NCBI GenBank assembly: GCA_907163375.1
Contig: CAJQUW010011263.1
Span: 1-64,000, forward strand
Direction: 5' to 3'
Origin: Prostheceraeus crozeri
Taxonomy: Eukaryota; Platyhelminthes; Polycladida; Euryleptidae
DNA length: 64,000 nt
The notes beneath the pieces are model-generated. The model did not search any database and was not told the origin of the DNA. It saw only the letters and a program-made list of their open reading frames with translations. The position numbers and the translations under genes are program-made. Each line of letters opens with the position of its first letter. Position 1 is the first letter of the stretch. This document shows, piece by piece, positions 30,030 to 41,011 of this stretch.

Positions 30030-30320
30030 ATGAGTTGGAAATTAGATTCCCTACAACGTATTGAAACGGATCATGATCGAAACGTCTATTTCAAAGATTC
30101 AACTGAAAATGTGAGAAGAGAGTTTGCTTTATCTTATCGTCATTTTCAATCTCTACATCATATCATGAAGGATTTGAAATACTTCTATATGAAAAGACAT
30201 TCACGTATTAGAAATCGCATCTGGTTGCGCGTCAACAATCGGCGAATTCAACTCTATCATTCCCAACTTCATCACATCGTCAGTATCGTACTGGAGATAC
30301 TTCCACCTCACGCCTGTTAA
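30030..30320 (+). CDS. Small protein, possibly PC4-like, copy B, tail replaced at a repeat junction
   Basis: Starts MSWKLDSLQRIETDHDRNVYF and keeps the same pattern as copy A (REFALSYRHFQSLHHIMKDL). After about residue 80 (base 30,270) the frame runs into the second copy of the long direct repeat, and the last 16 codons are read from antisense of another gene. The gene is therefore truncated by the duplication join. Confidence 0.55.
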   Translation: MSWKLDSLQRIETDHDRNVYFKDSTENVRREFALSYRHFQSLHHIMKDLKYFYMKRHSRIRNRIWLRVNNRRIQLYHSQLHHIVSIVLEILPPHAC

Positions 30321-32014
30321 GTCGGGACACTCCTTCTCACATACACTCTCCTCTTCGTCATCCGCTGCTAATGACAAGTTTCTGATATTGTCCAGTCGGT
30401 ACACCTTCTCTACCTTCCCCTTCGTTGGAGCGTTTGGTGCAACGAGCGCCTTTGGTGTTGAGCATGCAGAAGAGAATTTTGTGTTCGGTGTTTTTGGAGG
30501 GCTTGTCATGTTGACTGTGAATAATGACTTTGAAATGTTTTCTAATTCTTAAGTATCAACAAGCAACCAATCAGAATGAACAGCCAATGAATGATGAATA
30601 TGAAAGTATATATATAAAGTGACATCCGTGTCATTTCACTCTGTCTTTGAGACATGTAAGTAAAGTGTTCTCTAGCGAATTCTATATTTGAGGCGTACAA
30701 GTGAACTGCTCTCTCGTGAATTCCAAATTTGAGTGAAGTCTCTATCTTGTTGAAGTATCAACCTTAAACATAATTTCGTTCAAATGGTAAGTTGAAAATT
30801 TCTTCACTCATCTCCCTCAAACGTGTGGCTAATAGCATCTTCCTCAATTTCAGGCATCAACTTCATCACCAACGCCCTCCCTTCTCGAGGGAAGTTTAGA
30901 GTTGTTGAGTCAAGGTAGGTTGTAACAATACACTGAGACTTGAACAGAGATGATAGAATGATTTCTCTTTCAGGTGATACCAGTCCCATCTCGAGCGAGT
31001 CCATGTCAACATTGTCGCGGGAATGCAACGATCGGGAATGTGCTGACTGTGGGCACATCTTCACGAGGAAGCGTGATCTCATCCGACACATCAAGCGAGG
31101 TGTTTGTAGACCTAAGTCAGCATCAATCTCCGAAGGTGGGGATGATTCTGTTAACGATGTCTCCTTTTCTTGCGATTTATGCATTCAGTCTTTTGAGTCG
31201 CATTTTGAACTATCTTCACATAGACTTCGACATACACACAGTGACGATAGTTATACTAACAGCACCTCCTCTATCCGACTCTCTGAAGTGTCGATAAATA
31301 ATTTAGTGAGGAACTACCAGATGGAATCCTCAGAAACCATTACTGACTTTGAAGAATGGTTTCATCAAAATTCATCTTTGATTGGTGCGCTCTTCAACAA
31401 TTTAGTCAATTTTAGAATGAAGGCGCTCATCTATCTCAAAATAAAATATGTAAAAATCGACCACCATACTGGTCAAATAGTAGAGAGGTTGGAGTTTCAC
31501 ATACCCTCCTCTCCTGCAACCGAAGTTGTAGACTGTGAGTCTTGGATAAATTTTCATATCCAAGGGTTAAAATTAAATATAGATAAATTTAACGAGCGTG
31601 ATAGTGGTCTCGTTTTTGATGGTATTGAGACCGCCATGATTAAAATCACTTTATTAGAGAACTACTCTGGACGAGGCTCCTTTAAACTTCCGAAAAGTTT
31701 AAAAAATAAAACAGCAGTCATTTCTGTAGATTGTGAATCGCACTGTTTTAAGTATGCCGTCCTCTCCATTCTCCACTATAATGATGTACAGAATAGCCGA
31801 TACCGCAAGAGTAAGTATCAACAGTGGGAGAATGAATTAAAGTTTGATGACTGCAATAGTGAAGATATGAAAATTAAAGATATAGAAAAATTTGAAAAAT
31901 TGAACAACTCCAAAATAGTTCAATCCTCAAAGGGATTGAAGGGTGTCCGCTACAACTCGCGTTCGAGTTGTTATGAGCACGTTGTCAACCTTTTATTAGT
32001 AAGACAGGATGATT
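30271..32014 (+). repeat. Long direct repeat, copy 2, with truncated gene copies
   Basis: Begins abruptly at ATCACATCGTCAGTATCG (as at 22,025) and ends abruptly at 32,014. It contains the first part of the small minus-strand gene (30,509 to 30,271), the promoter with an extra 43-base stretch near 30,660-30,700, and the start of the polymerase gene including both introns. Confidence 0.9.
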
Positions 32015-32016
32015 AA
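30784..32016 (+). pseudogene. Truncated second copy of the spliced polymerase gene
   Basis: The ATG at 30,784 is again followed directly by GTAAGT; both introns are conserved. Where copy 1 has TAA at 23,278 this copy has AAA, so the fingers and N-terminal domain are in one open frame. It loses similarity shortly before its end: QSSKGLKG replaces the copy 1 sequence around 31,925, and the frame stops at 32,014-32,016 just where the repeat ends, before any polymerase motif. Confidence 0.85.
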
Positions 32017-34300
32017 GTTCCTCCAAATGTCCAAAGGAAAGGTGCTCGAGGCGTCGTTTAAGAAAGTTTGGTCTAAGTCGTAGACTTATCACTAAAACCG
32101 TATCGCAGTACATGAATCACGTTCGATGCGCAGTGCGAGTAACATGAATGAAATGAAGGACTGCTTGCACGTTTCCTCTCGCTGTCATGTGATTATCGAT
32201 AGTGACGCGTTGATTGAAGGTCATTCGCCCAGGCGGCAGTAGGGAAATAATCTGTGCGCAGTTCTCCTCTATTCAGAAATGAAATACGAGGGCTGCACTT
32301 AATGACGTGACCGCCAACGCTGGGATGCTTGTAAATCATCGAAAGACAGACTCATTCCATGCAACGAGTACGGGCTCGAATGAATCCGAAAAAAAGATCC
32401 GTTGAATTATGATATTGAACTATTCTTTTCCAACTGCAATCGCAAAATTGGGATTCATCAAATGCCCTGCTATAAACATGAATCCTATTAATAAGAAATG
32501 CATGGGTAGAAATTAGTGATGAATTTTTACATTATGTTATTTTCGAAGATACATCGATTTTTGATAAAAACAAAGCAGAAAACAGATTGATGGGAGAATA
32601 AGAAATAGAAGAAGAAAAAGAAGAGCTGATAAGGCAACGGAAGAATAGAAGGAAGATAAATGAGAGAAATGAGGAGACAGAGTAGAGGAGGAAGAATGAG
32701 AAATCAAGAGAAAGGAGAGGAGGAAAAAGAGAAGTGAGAAGAGATATGGAGGAAGAAGAGAAATGATGAATTGGAACAAGAGAAGAAAATGAAGAGAAGT
32801 GGGGAGAAATAGAAGAGGAGGAAGAAAAGAATTGAGTTGAGAGATGACTGGAAATAGGGAGAAAGAGAAGAGGAAAGAAGAAGAGAAATTAGGCTATGAC
32901 AGAGAATCATTATCAGAAGAAAAAGTATCAAGAAAAGCGAGGGGAGAGATAAAGTGAGTGAGAGAGCGAGAGTTCGAGAATGGAAATTAAAAAAGATAGT
33001 CCCAAAACTTAGTGCAATTAAGTGGAAATCATTCATCATACGTGCGAGAGTGAAGATCATCCTCATCAGTCCACGAGAGTGAAGAGTGCACAAGCTACTG
33101 CGCCTGACTTGCGCAGCTTTCTGTTTCACGTCATGGCGGGCGGACAATAATTATAAGCAGGGACTATGAGTCACAGGCATCGACAATTCGCAGCGGGAGA
33201 ATATTATCGAATACTAATTCTCAGTCTTCACGCAGATGCGGCCACGGCCACCACAGACTGCCAACAATGTGACTGAACTCCCTCAGCTGCGTGCGCGTGG
33301 CGATCGAATTTCCTTAAGTGACGGAAAGTTATAGAAACGAGATGTGATTACGCAGATGGAGCTGGATGCTTATGCAATTGTTTTGTCCAGTTACACACTG
33401 ATTTAATATCAAAAGTTTTGTAAATTACTAGCCAAGCAATTTGGCGAACACACGAGCAAATCGATCAGAATCGACATGCTGATGGGTACGGTACGTGGAG
33501 CTTATAGATTTCAATTGACAGATATTTCGATTTAAGAAGGTAAAATGTGTGCCATTGCTTAGGCTCCCTTTGAGAATATATGTCATGTGTAATTTTTGAC
33601 CTGATTCGTTCATCAGTGTTGATTGATGTTGTTGCTATAGTAACTATACAGTATACATGTAGTGAGTGTGAACGATGATGAAAAATGAGAGGAGGAAGAA
33701 GAAAAGGGGACAGAGTGAGTGAGAAAGAGAGAGGGAGATGATGAAGTCACCCGAATATCTATTTTATACAGGCATAAAGAAGATATTCGGGTGACTTTAT
33801 CATTTTTTTCTGTAGGTCTACAAAATTTCATCAAATAAAAAGAGCACATGTATATAAAATACTCATGAGCGATTCTTTGAGTTATTTAAATGTATTTAGG
33901 TCACCTTACAGCATCAATATTATTAGTTATAGTCGGTATCTAATTCAAATGGACAATTTTTCTTTAAATGAAACGCTCTTTTAGTTATATTTTATCCACG
34001 TACATGGATAATCGATGTTTTAACCATGTACAATTCCAAATTATTATCTAGAGCAAATTTTATATACATTTCCCACTCCTCTCAGTGTTAAATATTATTA
34101 GTAGCGTATAGGCATGCTTATTCCAGACCATTTTACTTAATATGGAATACTTCTTGATAGGGTTTATCCATGGTGCATGCATCTTCCATGTTTTATCCAA
34201 AAACAGGCATAGGGCTTACATCGGCAGAAACAATTAAAATGTTTAATCCATCGTTTTATCCATATGTTTATCCTTAATGCGGAATGTTCGATGTCTGTGG
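32017..34300. other. Non-coding stretch with purine-rich tracts
   Basis: 32,570-32,980 and 33,665-33,740 are GA-rich on the plus strand (AGAAGAGGAAG-type); the long open frames they create on the opposite strand are Ser/Leu/Phe-rich artefacts. No viral gene is recognised here, although the right terminal repeat promoter points into this area. Confidence 0.5.
33739..33802. repeat. Hairpin with 22-bp arms
   Basis: TGATGAAGTCACCCGAATAT (plus CT) pairs with AGATATTCGGGTGACTTTAT (plus CA) with one mismatch around a 20-base AT-rich loop. It may be a foldback or MITE remnant. Confidence 0.8.
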
Positions 34301-34309
34301 TTTAATCAA

Positions 34310-34464
34310 CGTTTTTTCAAAGTTTTTCACACCAAGTTGATTTTTGGTTAGTTTTCAACGATGATTTCAACCGTACGTTTATCAGCAACGTTTATTCGAC
34401 GTTTTTTCAACGTTTGTCACACCAAGTTGATTTTTGGTTAGTCTTCAACGATGATTTCGACCGT
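34310..34464. repeat. 90-bp tandem duplication
   Basis: CACACCAAGTTGATTTTTGG followed by TTAGT(T/C)TTCAACGATGATTTC occurs at 34,328 and 34,418, immediately left of the pogo-type element. Confidence 0.8.
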
Positions 34465-36591
34465 TGAAAAAACGTCATTTTTTACTTGGGTCACTTGCCA
34501 CACTTAGGGGAACATGGGGGAATGGCGACACCGGGGTAATGGCGACACTAGTGATTTTCAGTCCCACAGCCAACGTTGACATATGTTCTGAGTTCCTTAC
34601 GAAACTTACATTGATGTGGCTGACTCAGAACCAATCAGATTCGAATATCTCTCGTTCAATCATACGTGAGCTGCAGACGAAAATTAGAAGACATTTTGAT
34701 ATTTCTTTTGATGACCCAGGTGAGTGAATTTGTAATGGGAAAGTGTGTGTTAATGGTTCTTAGATTAGCGCAATGCGATTCTGGAGTTAATTAGGATGAA
34801 AGCCATAAGTAGAGCAAACTCAAATGTTAACGTCTTATAGAATAGATTTAAAGTTTTATGAAATCTATTAGGTTGGGGTAATGGCGTCAAAAGTGTCGCC
34901 ATTACCCCTCATTACAAACATGTAGTATTTCCATTCAGTAATTTGATTTAGAAGCTTAAGTTATTGCTAGACCAGCCGATATGGGCCTATAACATAATGA
35001 TTAAGATTTCGAGCTATATCAACCCATGGACTATCAGATATTTTGAATCATATCATGAATAACATAGCTTTTTCTAGCATAGTAGATTGCGGTCTAATCA
35101 TTACGAAGTCATATTCACCAAATGTAACTATGCGAGCATGTCATGTAAAACCTTAGACCATATTACATCCATATGGGGTCTTCAGTAATTACATTGCTTA
35201 AAACATTTGGTGGTGTAACAATGGGACCTACTGAAATATCTCTTATTTGGTTTTAGGTAGCCGAATGCCGCGCACTTACAAGAGAAAGACGGGAATTGCG
35301 AAATGGACGAAACGTGAGCTAGCCGCTGCGATGAAATCTGTAAAAGAGGGTGAGACTGCGAAAAGGGCGGCAGCGATATATAATATTCCTCGCACAACTC
35401 TAATATCAAGAATAAAGAGAGGCAATTCTGACAAGCCCAAACTAGGGAGATATAGCACATCAGTGAAGAACAAGAAACGGAATTAACTAAGCACATACTT
35501 ATTCTCTCACGTCTTTTCTATGGAATAACTCCGTTACAGTTGAGACGAGCTGCATTTGAATATGCAGAAAAAAATAAAATTCCACATAATTTCAACCCAG
35601 ATAACAAAATGGCAGGAAGGGATTGGTTTGATGGATATTTAAACCGAAATCCTACTGTGTCACTGAGAAAACCGGAGCCAACAAGTTTGAACCGTATAAT
35701 AGGTATGAACAGATTTGAAGTTGACATGTTCTACAATAACTTACGTGAACTCTATTCGAAACATAATTATACTCCAAGTCAAATATATAATGTCGATGAA
35801 ACGGGGTTTACAACAGTTTCACCAAGTCCAAAAATCCTTGCGGAAAGAGGTCAAAAACAAGTTGGTATTGCTGTCTCAGCTGAGCGAGGCTAAAATGTCA
35901 CATTTGTGTGTTGTTTTAGTGCTTCTGGGACCTACATTCCTCCGATGATAATATTTCCTCGTGTACATTTGAACCTAAGATTGATGAAAGGATCGCTGGC
36001 GGGTTCCATTGGAGGAGCTTCAAAATCTGGCTGGATAAACAGAGATCTATTCTTGGGATGGCTGAAACATGTTGTTAAAATTGTCAGACCCACAAGTGAT
36101 AGTCATGTTCTATTGATTCTTGACAATCACGAGTCCCATCTTTCTATTGAAGTTCATACATTTTGTCGCAGCAATTTTGTTGATTTACTATCGATCCCAC
36201 CGCACTGTTCACATCGCATGCAACCCTTGGATGTCACGTTTTACAAACCTTTGTCAACAGGTATGTAACAACTTAGGTGACCTTATGTAATAATTCAATT
36301 TTGTTTTATGAGCATGTATTTTTTTCATTTTAGCATTCGAAATAGAAGCTCAATCTTTCATGGTCATGCACCCTGGTGAACGTGTGACTCAATATGAAAT
36401 GGCAGAATTATTCATTCAGTGGTGCCTTGAAGCGTGCTAACATCGCCAAAGCAGAATCAGGTTTCCGCACAACAGGAATCTACCCCTTCAATAGCAACAT
36501 CTTCCAAGATGAGGACTTTGCGGCTGCTGAATGTTTGCGATCACATAAGGTCCTACCAGAGATTGAAATAATAGAACTCACACCTGCAACT

Positions 36592-36832
36592 TCTGTAGCT
36601 GGCGGACCTTCCGGCGGATCATCGTCTCCCGCCCATCCGCTTGGATCATCGTCTGCAGATGGCGGACCTTCCGGCGGATCATCGTCTCCCACCCATCTTC
36701 TTGGAGCATCGTCTGTAGCTGGCGGACCTTCCGGCGGATCATCGTCACCCACCCATCCGCTTGGACCATCGTCTGTAGCTGGCGGACCTTCCGGCGGATC
36801 ATCGTCTCCCACCCATCTTCAAGGAACATCTT
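36592..36832. repeat. 60-bp minisatellite in the transposase, four copies
   Basis: Units of GCTGGCGGACCTTCCGGCGG then ATCATCGTCTCC are repeated at 60-base spacing and read as GGPSGGSSSPTHPLG-type repeats. The region is open on several frames for this reason. Confidence 0.9.
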
Positions 36833-36936
36833 CTAGGACTGGTGGACCTCCTCGTGGTTGTAAGACGAAGTTTGCTGACATATTGCAATTACCACAAAAG
36901 CGTGCATCTAACAGCAACAGTAAAAAACGTGCTTTC

Positions 36937-36998
36937 AAAAGAAAGCACTCGGAGATTTTGACAAAACGTTTTGTCAAAATCTCCGAGTGCTTTCTTTT
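36937..36998. repeat. 62-bp perfect palindrome inside the transposase coding region
   Basis: AAAAGAAAGCACTCGGAGAT then TTTGACAAAAC is followed without spacer by its exact reverse complement, centre between 36,967 and 36,968. The same peptide KRKHSEILTKRF is encoded on both strands. Confidence 0.95.
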
Positions 36999-38139
36999 AC
37001 AAGATAAATACGATGATTTATTAGAGAAATATAGAAAGACGAAAGACAAAACCGGATTTTTCTGCATCTTTTGTGCAGAAGAGTATAAAGAACCTCTTTC
37101 GGAAGATTGGATCAAGTGTGTTAAGTGCCAACGTTGGTGCCACGAGGCATGTGCGGATACAGAACTGTATCATGATATTTTTTACTGTGACTTCTGTAGG
37201 CAGTAGATTAGGCTATCCCGTCAGTTGACGATCACAATGCTTGATTTTTGTTGATTTGTAATGTGATATCTAGCCTAGCCTATTTGACTTGTGTTAGTCT
37301 GATAATTATGGCTATTTTGTTTATCCTATAAGATCTTGAACAATAAATTTGTTCAATTTTTAATTCACTATTCGACTTTTAAATTTCTCAATGGACGAAA
37401 AATTAGTCTCTTTAACTGAATAGTTTATAACAGGCATATTTGCATGTAGTATCTTATTAGTTATTATAAATTAAGTATATTTTATAATAGGATGTATGTT
37501 TACATCATTGTTCGAAATATATCTAAGACTGAAATAAATAATCAAGAAAGAAGGACTATTATTTTGAAATGTAAGTGTTCAACTGCCTTTTACTTTAGAT
37601 AGGGAAATTATGATTACACTCCAGCATATATCATATAAACTAAGACATAAAATACAATATTTGATTTACCAGTAGACTAATATCATCATAGATATGGATT
37701 AACTACACGAAATAAATAAAAAGAAAAATTTGTCGCCATTCAGTGTCGCCATTACCCACTTGGTTGTCGCGATTCCCCACACCACGGGGTAATGGTGTCA
37801 TAATTGAATTTTAATTGAATAGTAAATAACTTCTCTTGGACAATGAGTTGGACATTAATAATACTAGGAATTAATCTGTGGGTTTCAACGTTGGCTGGGG
37901 TCAAATAACAGACCATGGAATCTTATAGTTCGAGAGATATAATCAAAAAGGCAAAAGGTGTCGCCATTCTCCCTCTCTCCCCTATCACTACGGCATCATC
38001 CGCCGTCCCGAAGGAACACCATGTCAGTGGAATATTACAGCAAAACTCTCCGTGTCTTGCTCGCTTTCAGTGAAAAGCCGCTTATACCATGAGAAGACTG
38101 GCTCAGACATCATTAAAAATGCTTTCATGGACTTCAGCA

Positions 38140-39200
38140 GGGTCGAAAACCCCCAAAACTAGTGAATTTTAATTTTTCAACTTTTTAGCACTACTTATGA
38201 AATTTTTTAAGTAGTCTATCACTTAGGGCAGGTCAATAGCGACCGAACCTTTTTTGAATCAAGTCAAACGGACTTGTAGAAGCAAAGTTACAAGCCTTTA
38301 AAGTTTTGGAGTCTTTTACGGCCTGGAGACTAAGGCCATCTCCTGCGGCCAACCTGTAAGTCTGACGTCTTAGCTGATATCAGCAATGAAATTTTCTAAG
38401 GAAACCTGAAATTTGGAATGTCCGATGCTATCATCGGAGCTCCGGAGAGACGACCTACCTTTGACAATCTCTTTCGTCTTAATGACAAGTCTCTGTCGGT
38501 TCCCAGCTTATATAGTTTGTGGCGATCAGCTGATGACGTAATATCCATCATCCAAAACTTTAAACACGTCTATCTCCGGTTCTAGTACTCCGATTCACTT
38601 GAAACTCACCCTCTTGTTGCAGAATTGTACGCTGATTCCAAATCTGGTCTCAGTTTTCTCATACGATGCTTCGTTCACCCGCTAGAGCCATTTTCATAAA
38701 AAATTCTAACTCGTTTTTCGGTGATGGGCAAAAATCTTAAAGTCACTCTCACACCTCAACGAACGACCGTAGAGACATGCCGTTTCTTCCACTGAATTCA
38801 TCTCACTCTTAGCTTTCAAACGAGCTATCACACGACTTTCTACCATCTCTAGAACCAAAGTTGGAAGTCTCGTCCAGATAGGGGGGGTCAGCACTTTTTC
38901 TCTCCGATTCCGCTGGAAACAACCTCCCTAACCCAAAATTTCACGTAGAATCCGAATCTGCCCTCCGTTCTCCCATCTGAGGCCTCCTTCTGCCCGAAAT
39001 ACGGCCTTTCTCATCCCAAAACGTCCAAAACCCACCTTTTTCTAACTCTGTCGGTTTTCAGAGATTCCTACCCTTGCCTCACAGGAGAGTTCCTCCTTCC
39101 TTCCTTCCAGAGGGGGGTAGGGAACGGTTTCCTCCTCTCGGACCCATCCTTCCATCACATCCTCGGCAACTTCCTTCCTCTCTCCAGAGGGGGGATGACT
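38140..39200. repeat. Right terminal inverted repeat of the region C element
   Basis: Reverse complement of the left repeat with many substitutions. On the minus strand it carries the same order: CCCCCCTCTGGA blocks, TAGCTCGTTTGAAAGCTAAG, GATTTGGAATCAGCGT, a TATA box, a splice donor, and the GCTGATATCAGCTAAG segment. The outer edge is approximate. Confidence 0.7.
38453..38516 (-). promoter_or_regulatory. Inward-facing TATA box and splice donor in the right terminal repeat
   Basis: On the minus strand AAACTATATAAGCTGGGA (about 38,503-38,520) precedes, after some 45 bases, ATTGTCAAAG/GTAGGT with the donor at 38,458. This mirrors the TATA-exon-GTAAGT arrangement at 19,211-19,265. No surviving downstream gene was found; the pogo insertion lies directly in its path. 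Confidence 0.6.
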
Positions 39201-40796
39201 CATCGTTGCACATTTTGTCCTTGATTTTGTCAGGGGATCACTACTTTGCTTCATGTCCCCTTCAGCTCGCAGTCATCTTGTATCTTGGGCATTTTTCTCG
39301 GTAAGGTTTTTCTCTTCCTTTGACACAAGCTTCGTATTAAGATCACAACTAGTCTTTTCCTCCATCGAAATTTCAACTCGCAATCATTCTTCGACTCTGC
39401 ATCTTCCACTGCATCTTTTTCCTCATATTTAGCTTCACACATTACGATGAGGTCCTTTCACGAAAAGGACTTTGTTTGGAGATGAGTTGGAAAATCTATC
39501 CCGCTTTTTCACACGAATAAGTGATTGAATAAACAAATAATTCAATAAATTTATTATTCGCAGCAGAAGCAGGGATTGCAATTCACCCAAGAAAAAAATC
39601 CGGGAAAACCAGGGGTTGAATGCATAAATTCGCAAAAAAACCCGCAAAATTGCGATCCCTGAGAAGAAGGGTGCGAAAAATTACACAGGAAGTGAAATCA
39701 TTTTTATAGCGCAATTGCGCAGGTACTGTAAAAATTGCGAAGCTGCGCAAATTTGCGCAGGTCTTGCAACACTGGTCGGGATATCTTTGCTGCCATATTT
39801 TGTGCATCCTTCGTCTGTATCCACGTTCATCAGGCTGACTCAAGTAGAAGCACTCCATACACGTATTATTATTATATACACTCTTGTTTTTTCGACTTTG
39901 CTGATATTTAAGTGTAACTAAATGTCATGTAACTATATCCTCAATTATAGGCCTATATTTACATTACTATCAATGATACGTTTCATCCATGATAAAATAA
40001 ATCACAAACTGTCACTAGCATTGAAGACCAATATTGCTATACATATTACAATTTGCAAGAACATTCGGAGACTTTTTTGCAATGTGTCGACATATCAAAA
40101 ACAAGTTCCCCCCAAAAAAATTTGAAGTGCTCACCGCCACTCATTCTTTCGATGCCATGAAATTTGTAACAGACATTTTCATGGACAGTAAAACTATTTT
40201 GCGTATCAACACCGCCCGCTAAGTCAGACCATAAGCGCCGTCAAATTTTCTTTGCTGAGATCCTACGCTGATCACAAGAAAGCCAGTCATTTTCATACCT
40301 CATTATATTTATTTCACCTTTGGGTACAAAAGCAAAATTCCAAATTGCTTGAATCATTATCGTTGTCTTAAAGAACACAAAACACGTATGATAACAAAGG
40401 AGAACGCTAGAATGGCCTATTATGTCTCCCACTCTAGATCATGTATCAAGTATGAAAGTTCAAGTTCAATGATATGTCTCATGTGATGAAATATAGTGGT
40501 ATTGCACTATCAAGCACAGTCCGACGTCGCTTGAATTTTTGGCGCGTTATGACTCAAGTGTGACCATTTAACTATCTCACAACATATGTGAAGAGATTGT
40601 TTTGAAAGCGATATATTCATAAAGAAGCCTTGACAGATAGAAGCGCAACAAATACACAACAGCGAATGTGGATATCATTTCACATTTGAATGCTCTAGAT
40701 TACATTGCACGTCTATGACATGCGTGATGGACAGTACGCAGTAACAGGCAAGGCTACTTCAGAAAGGTTAGTCCGAAGATGAATATCAGTTTGCTT
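39201..40796. other. Host-like DNA without a recognised gene
   Basis: 39,550-39,775 has ends resembling hAT elements (CAGGGATTGCAATTC and, reversed, CAGTGTTGCAAGACC) but without a matching target duplication. The remainder has no coding signature. Confidence 0.35.
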
Positions 40797-41011
40797 TCAG
40801 TCTACGTCAGAATCTGATGATTGAGAGGTTGCTCCGCGCATCTTTCTTTGTTGTTCGTTTACCTGTTCTGCCAATTCTAGTACATGACGTGCTGGCCGTA
40901 CTCGTCCATCGTCATCGATTATTCCTGGCTGTATAACTCCGCTTCGTTGCAATTTATCAATGTGTTCCATTAATCGACAAGCTTCATATTCCTTCCTTTC
41001 CTCGGACATGC
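40797..41011 (-). CDS. RIC8: Terminal exon of Ric-8/synembryn
   Basis: On the minus strand a CTTACCTTTTCCAG acceptor ends at 41,012 and the exon reads (G)MSEERKEYEACRL, then MEHIDKLQRSGVIQPG, and ends ...SSDSDVD with TGA at 40,799-40,797. Ric-8 proteins end with the same arrangement (GM-T/S-EE-x-KEYEAM-x-LV-x-x-IDKL-x-R...VIQP...acidic Ser/Asp tail). Ric-8 is the cytosolic chaperone and exchange factor of G-protein alpha subunits; the acidic tail is often phosphorylated. The other exons should lie at higher coordinates on the minus strand but none is recognised up to 64 kb, so the preceding intron is very long or the exon is isolated. Confidence 0.65.

Larger units (their letters stand above)
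35265..37206 (+). pseudogene. pogo/CENP-B-type transposase with C-terminal PHD-like finger, inactivated
   Basis: From the ATG at 35,265: a Psq-type helix-turn-helix (KRAAAIYNIPRTTLISRIKR); after a frameshift near 35,460, the tail of the DNA-binding part; then the DDE domain with YNVDETGFTTV, LILDNHESHLS and HCSHRMQPLDVTF. A TAA at 35,891-35,893 interrupts it in frame. An intron (GTATGT at 36,261 to TTTTAG at about 36,333) separates the next exon, which has a further shift near 36,405 before GFRTTGIYPFN. The C-terminus has 20-residue Gly/Ser/Pro repeats, a palindrome-encoded basic segment, and a PHD-like finger (CIFCAEEY..CVKCQRWCHEAC..CDFC). Its catalytic acidic residues are visible but three lesions make it non-functional. 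Confidence 0.85.
34507..37982 (+). mobile_element. pogo-type DNA transposon with complete ends
   Basis: The inverted ends are 26 bp: GGGGAACATGGGGGAATGGC plus GACACC at the left, and GGGGAGAGAGGGAGAATGGC plus GACACC read inwards from the right. TA flanks both sides (34,505-34,506 and 37,983-37,984), the duplication of the Tc1/mariner/pogo superfamily. Internal GGGGTAATGGCGACA-type repeats lie near both ends. It is nested in region C. Length 3,476 bp. Confidence 0.85.

Noticed and set aside
32537-33147. Ser/Leu/Phe-rich minus-strand frames
   Set aside because: Antisense of GA-rich simple sequence; no family pattern.
36480-36829. Two antisense Asp/Pro- and Arg-rich frames
   Set aside because: Produced by the 60-bp minisatellite, which is open in several frames.
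39549-39775. hAT-like MITE
   Set aside because: Ends look like CAG(G/T)G(A/T)TTGCAA, but the flanks show no 8-bp duplication and the inner ends differ.
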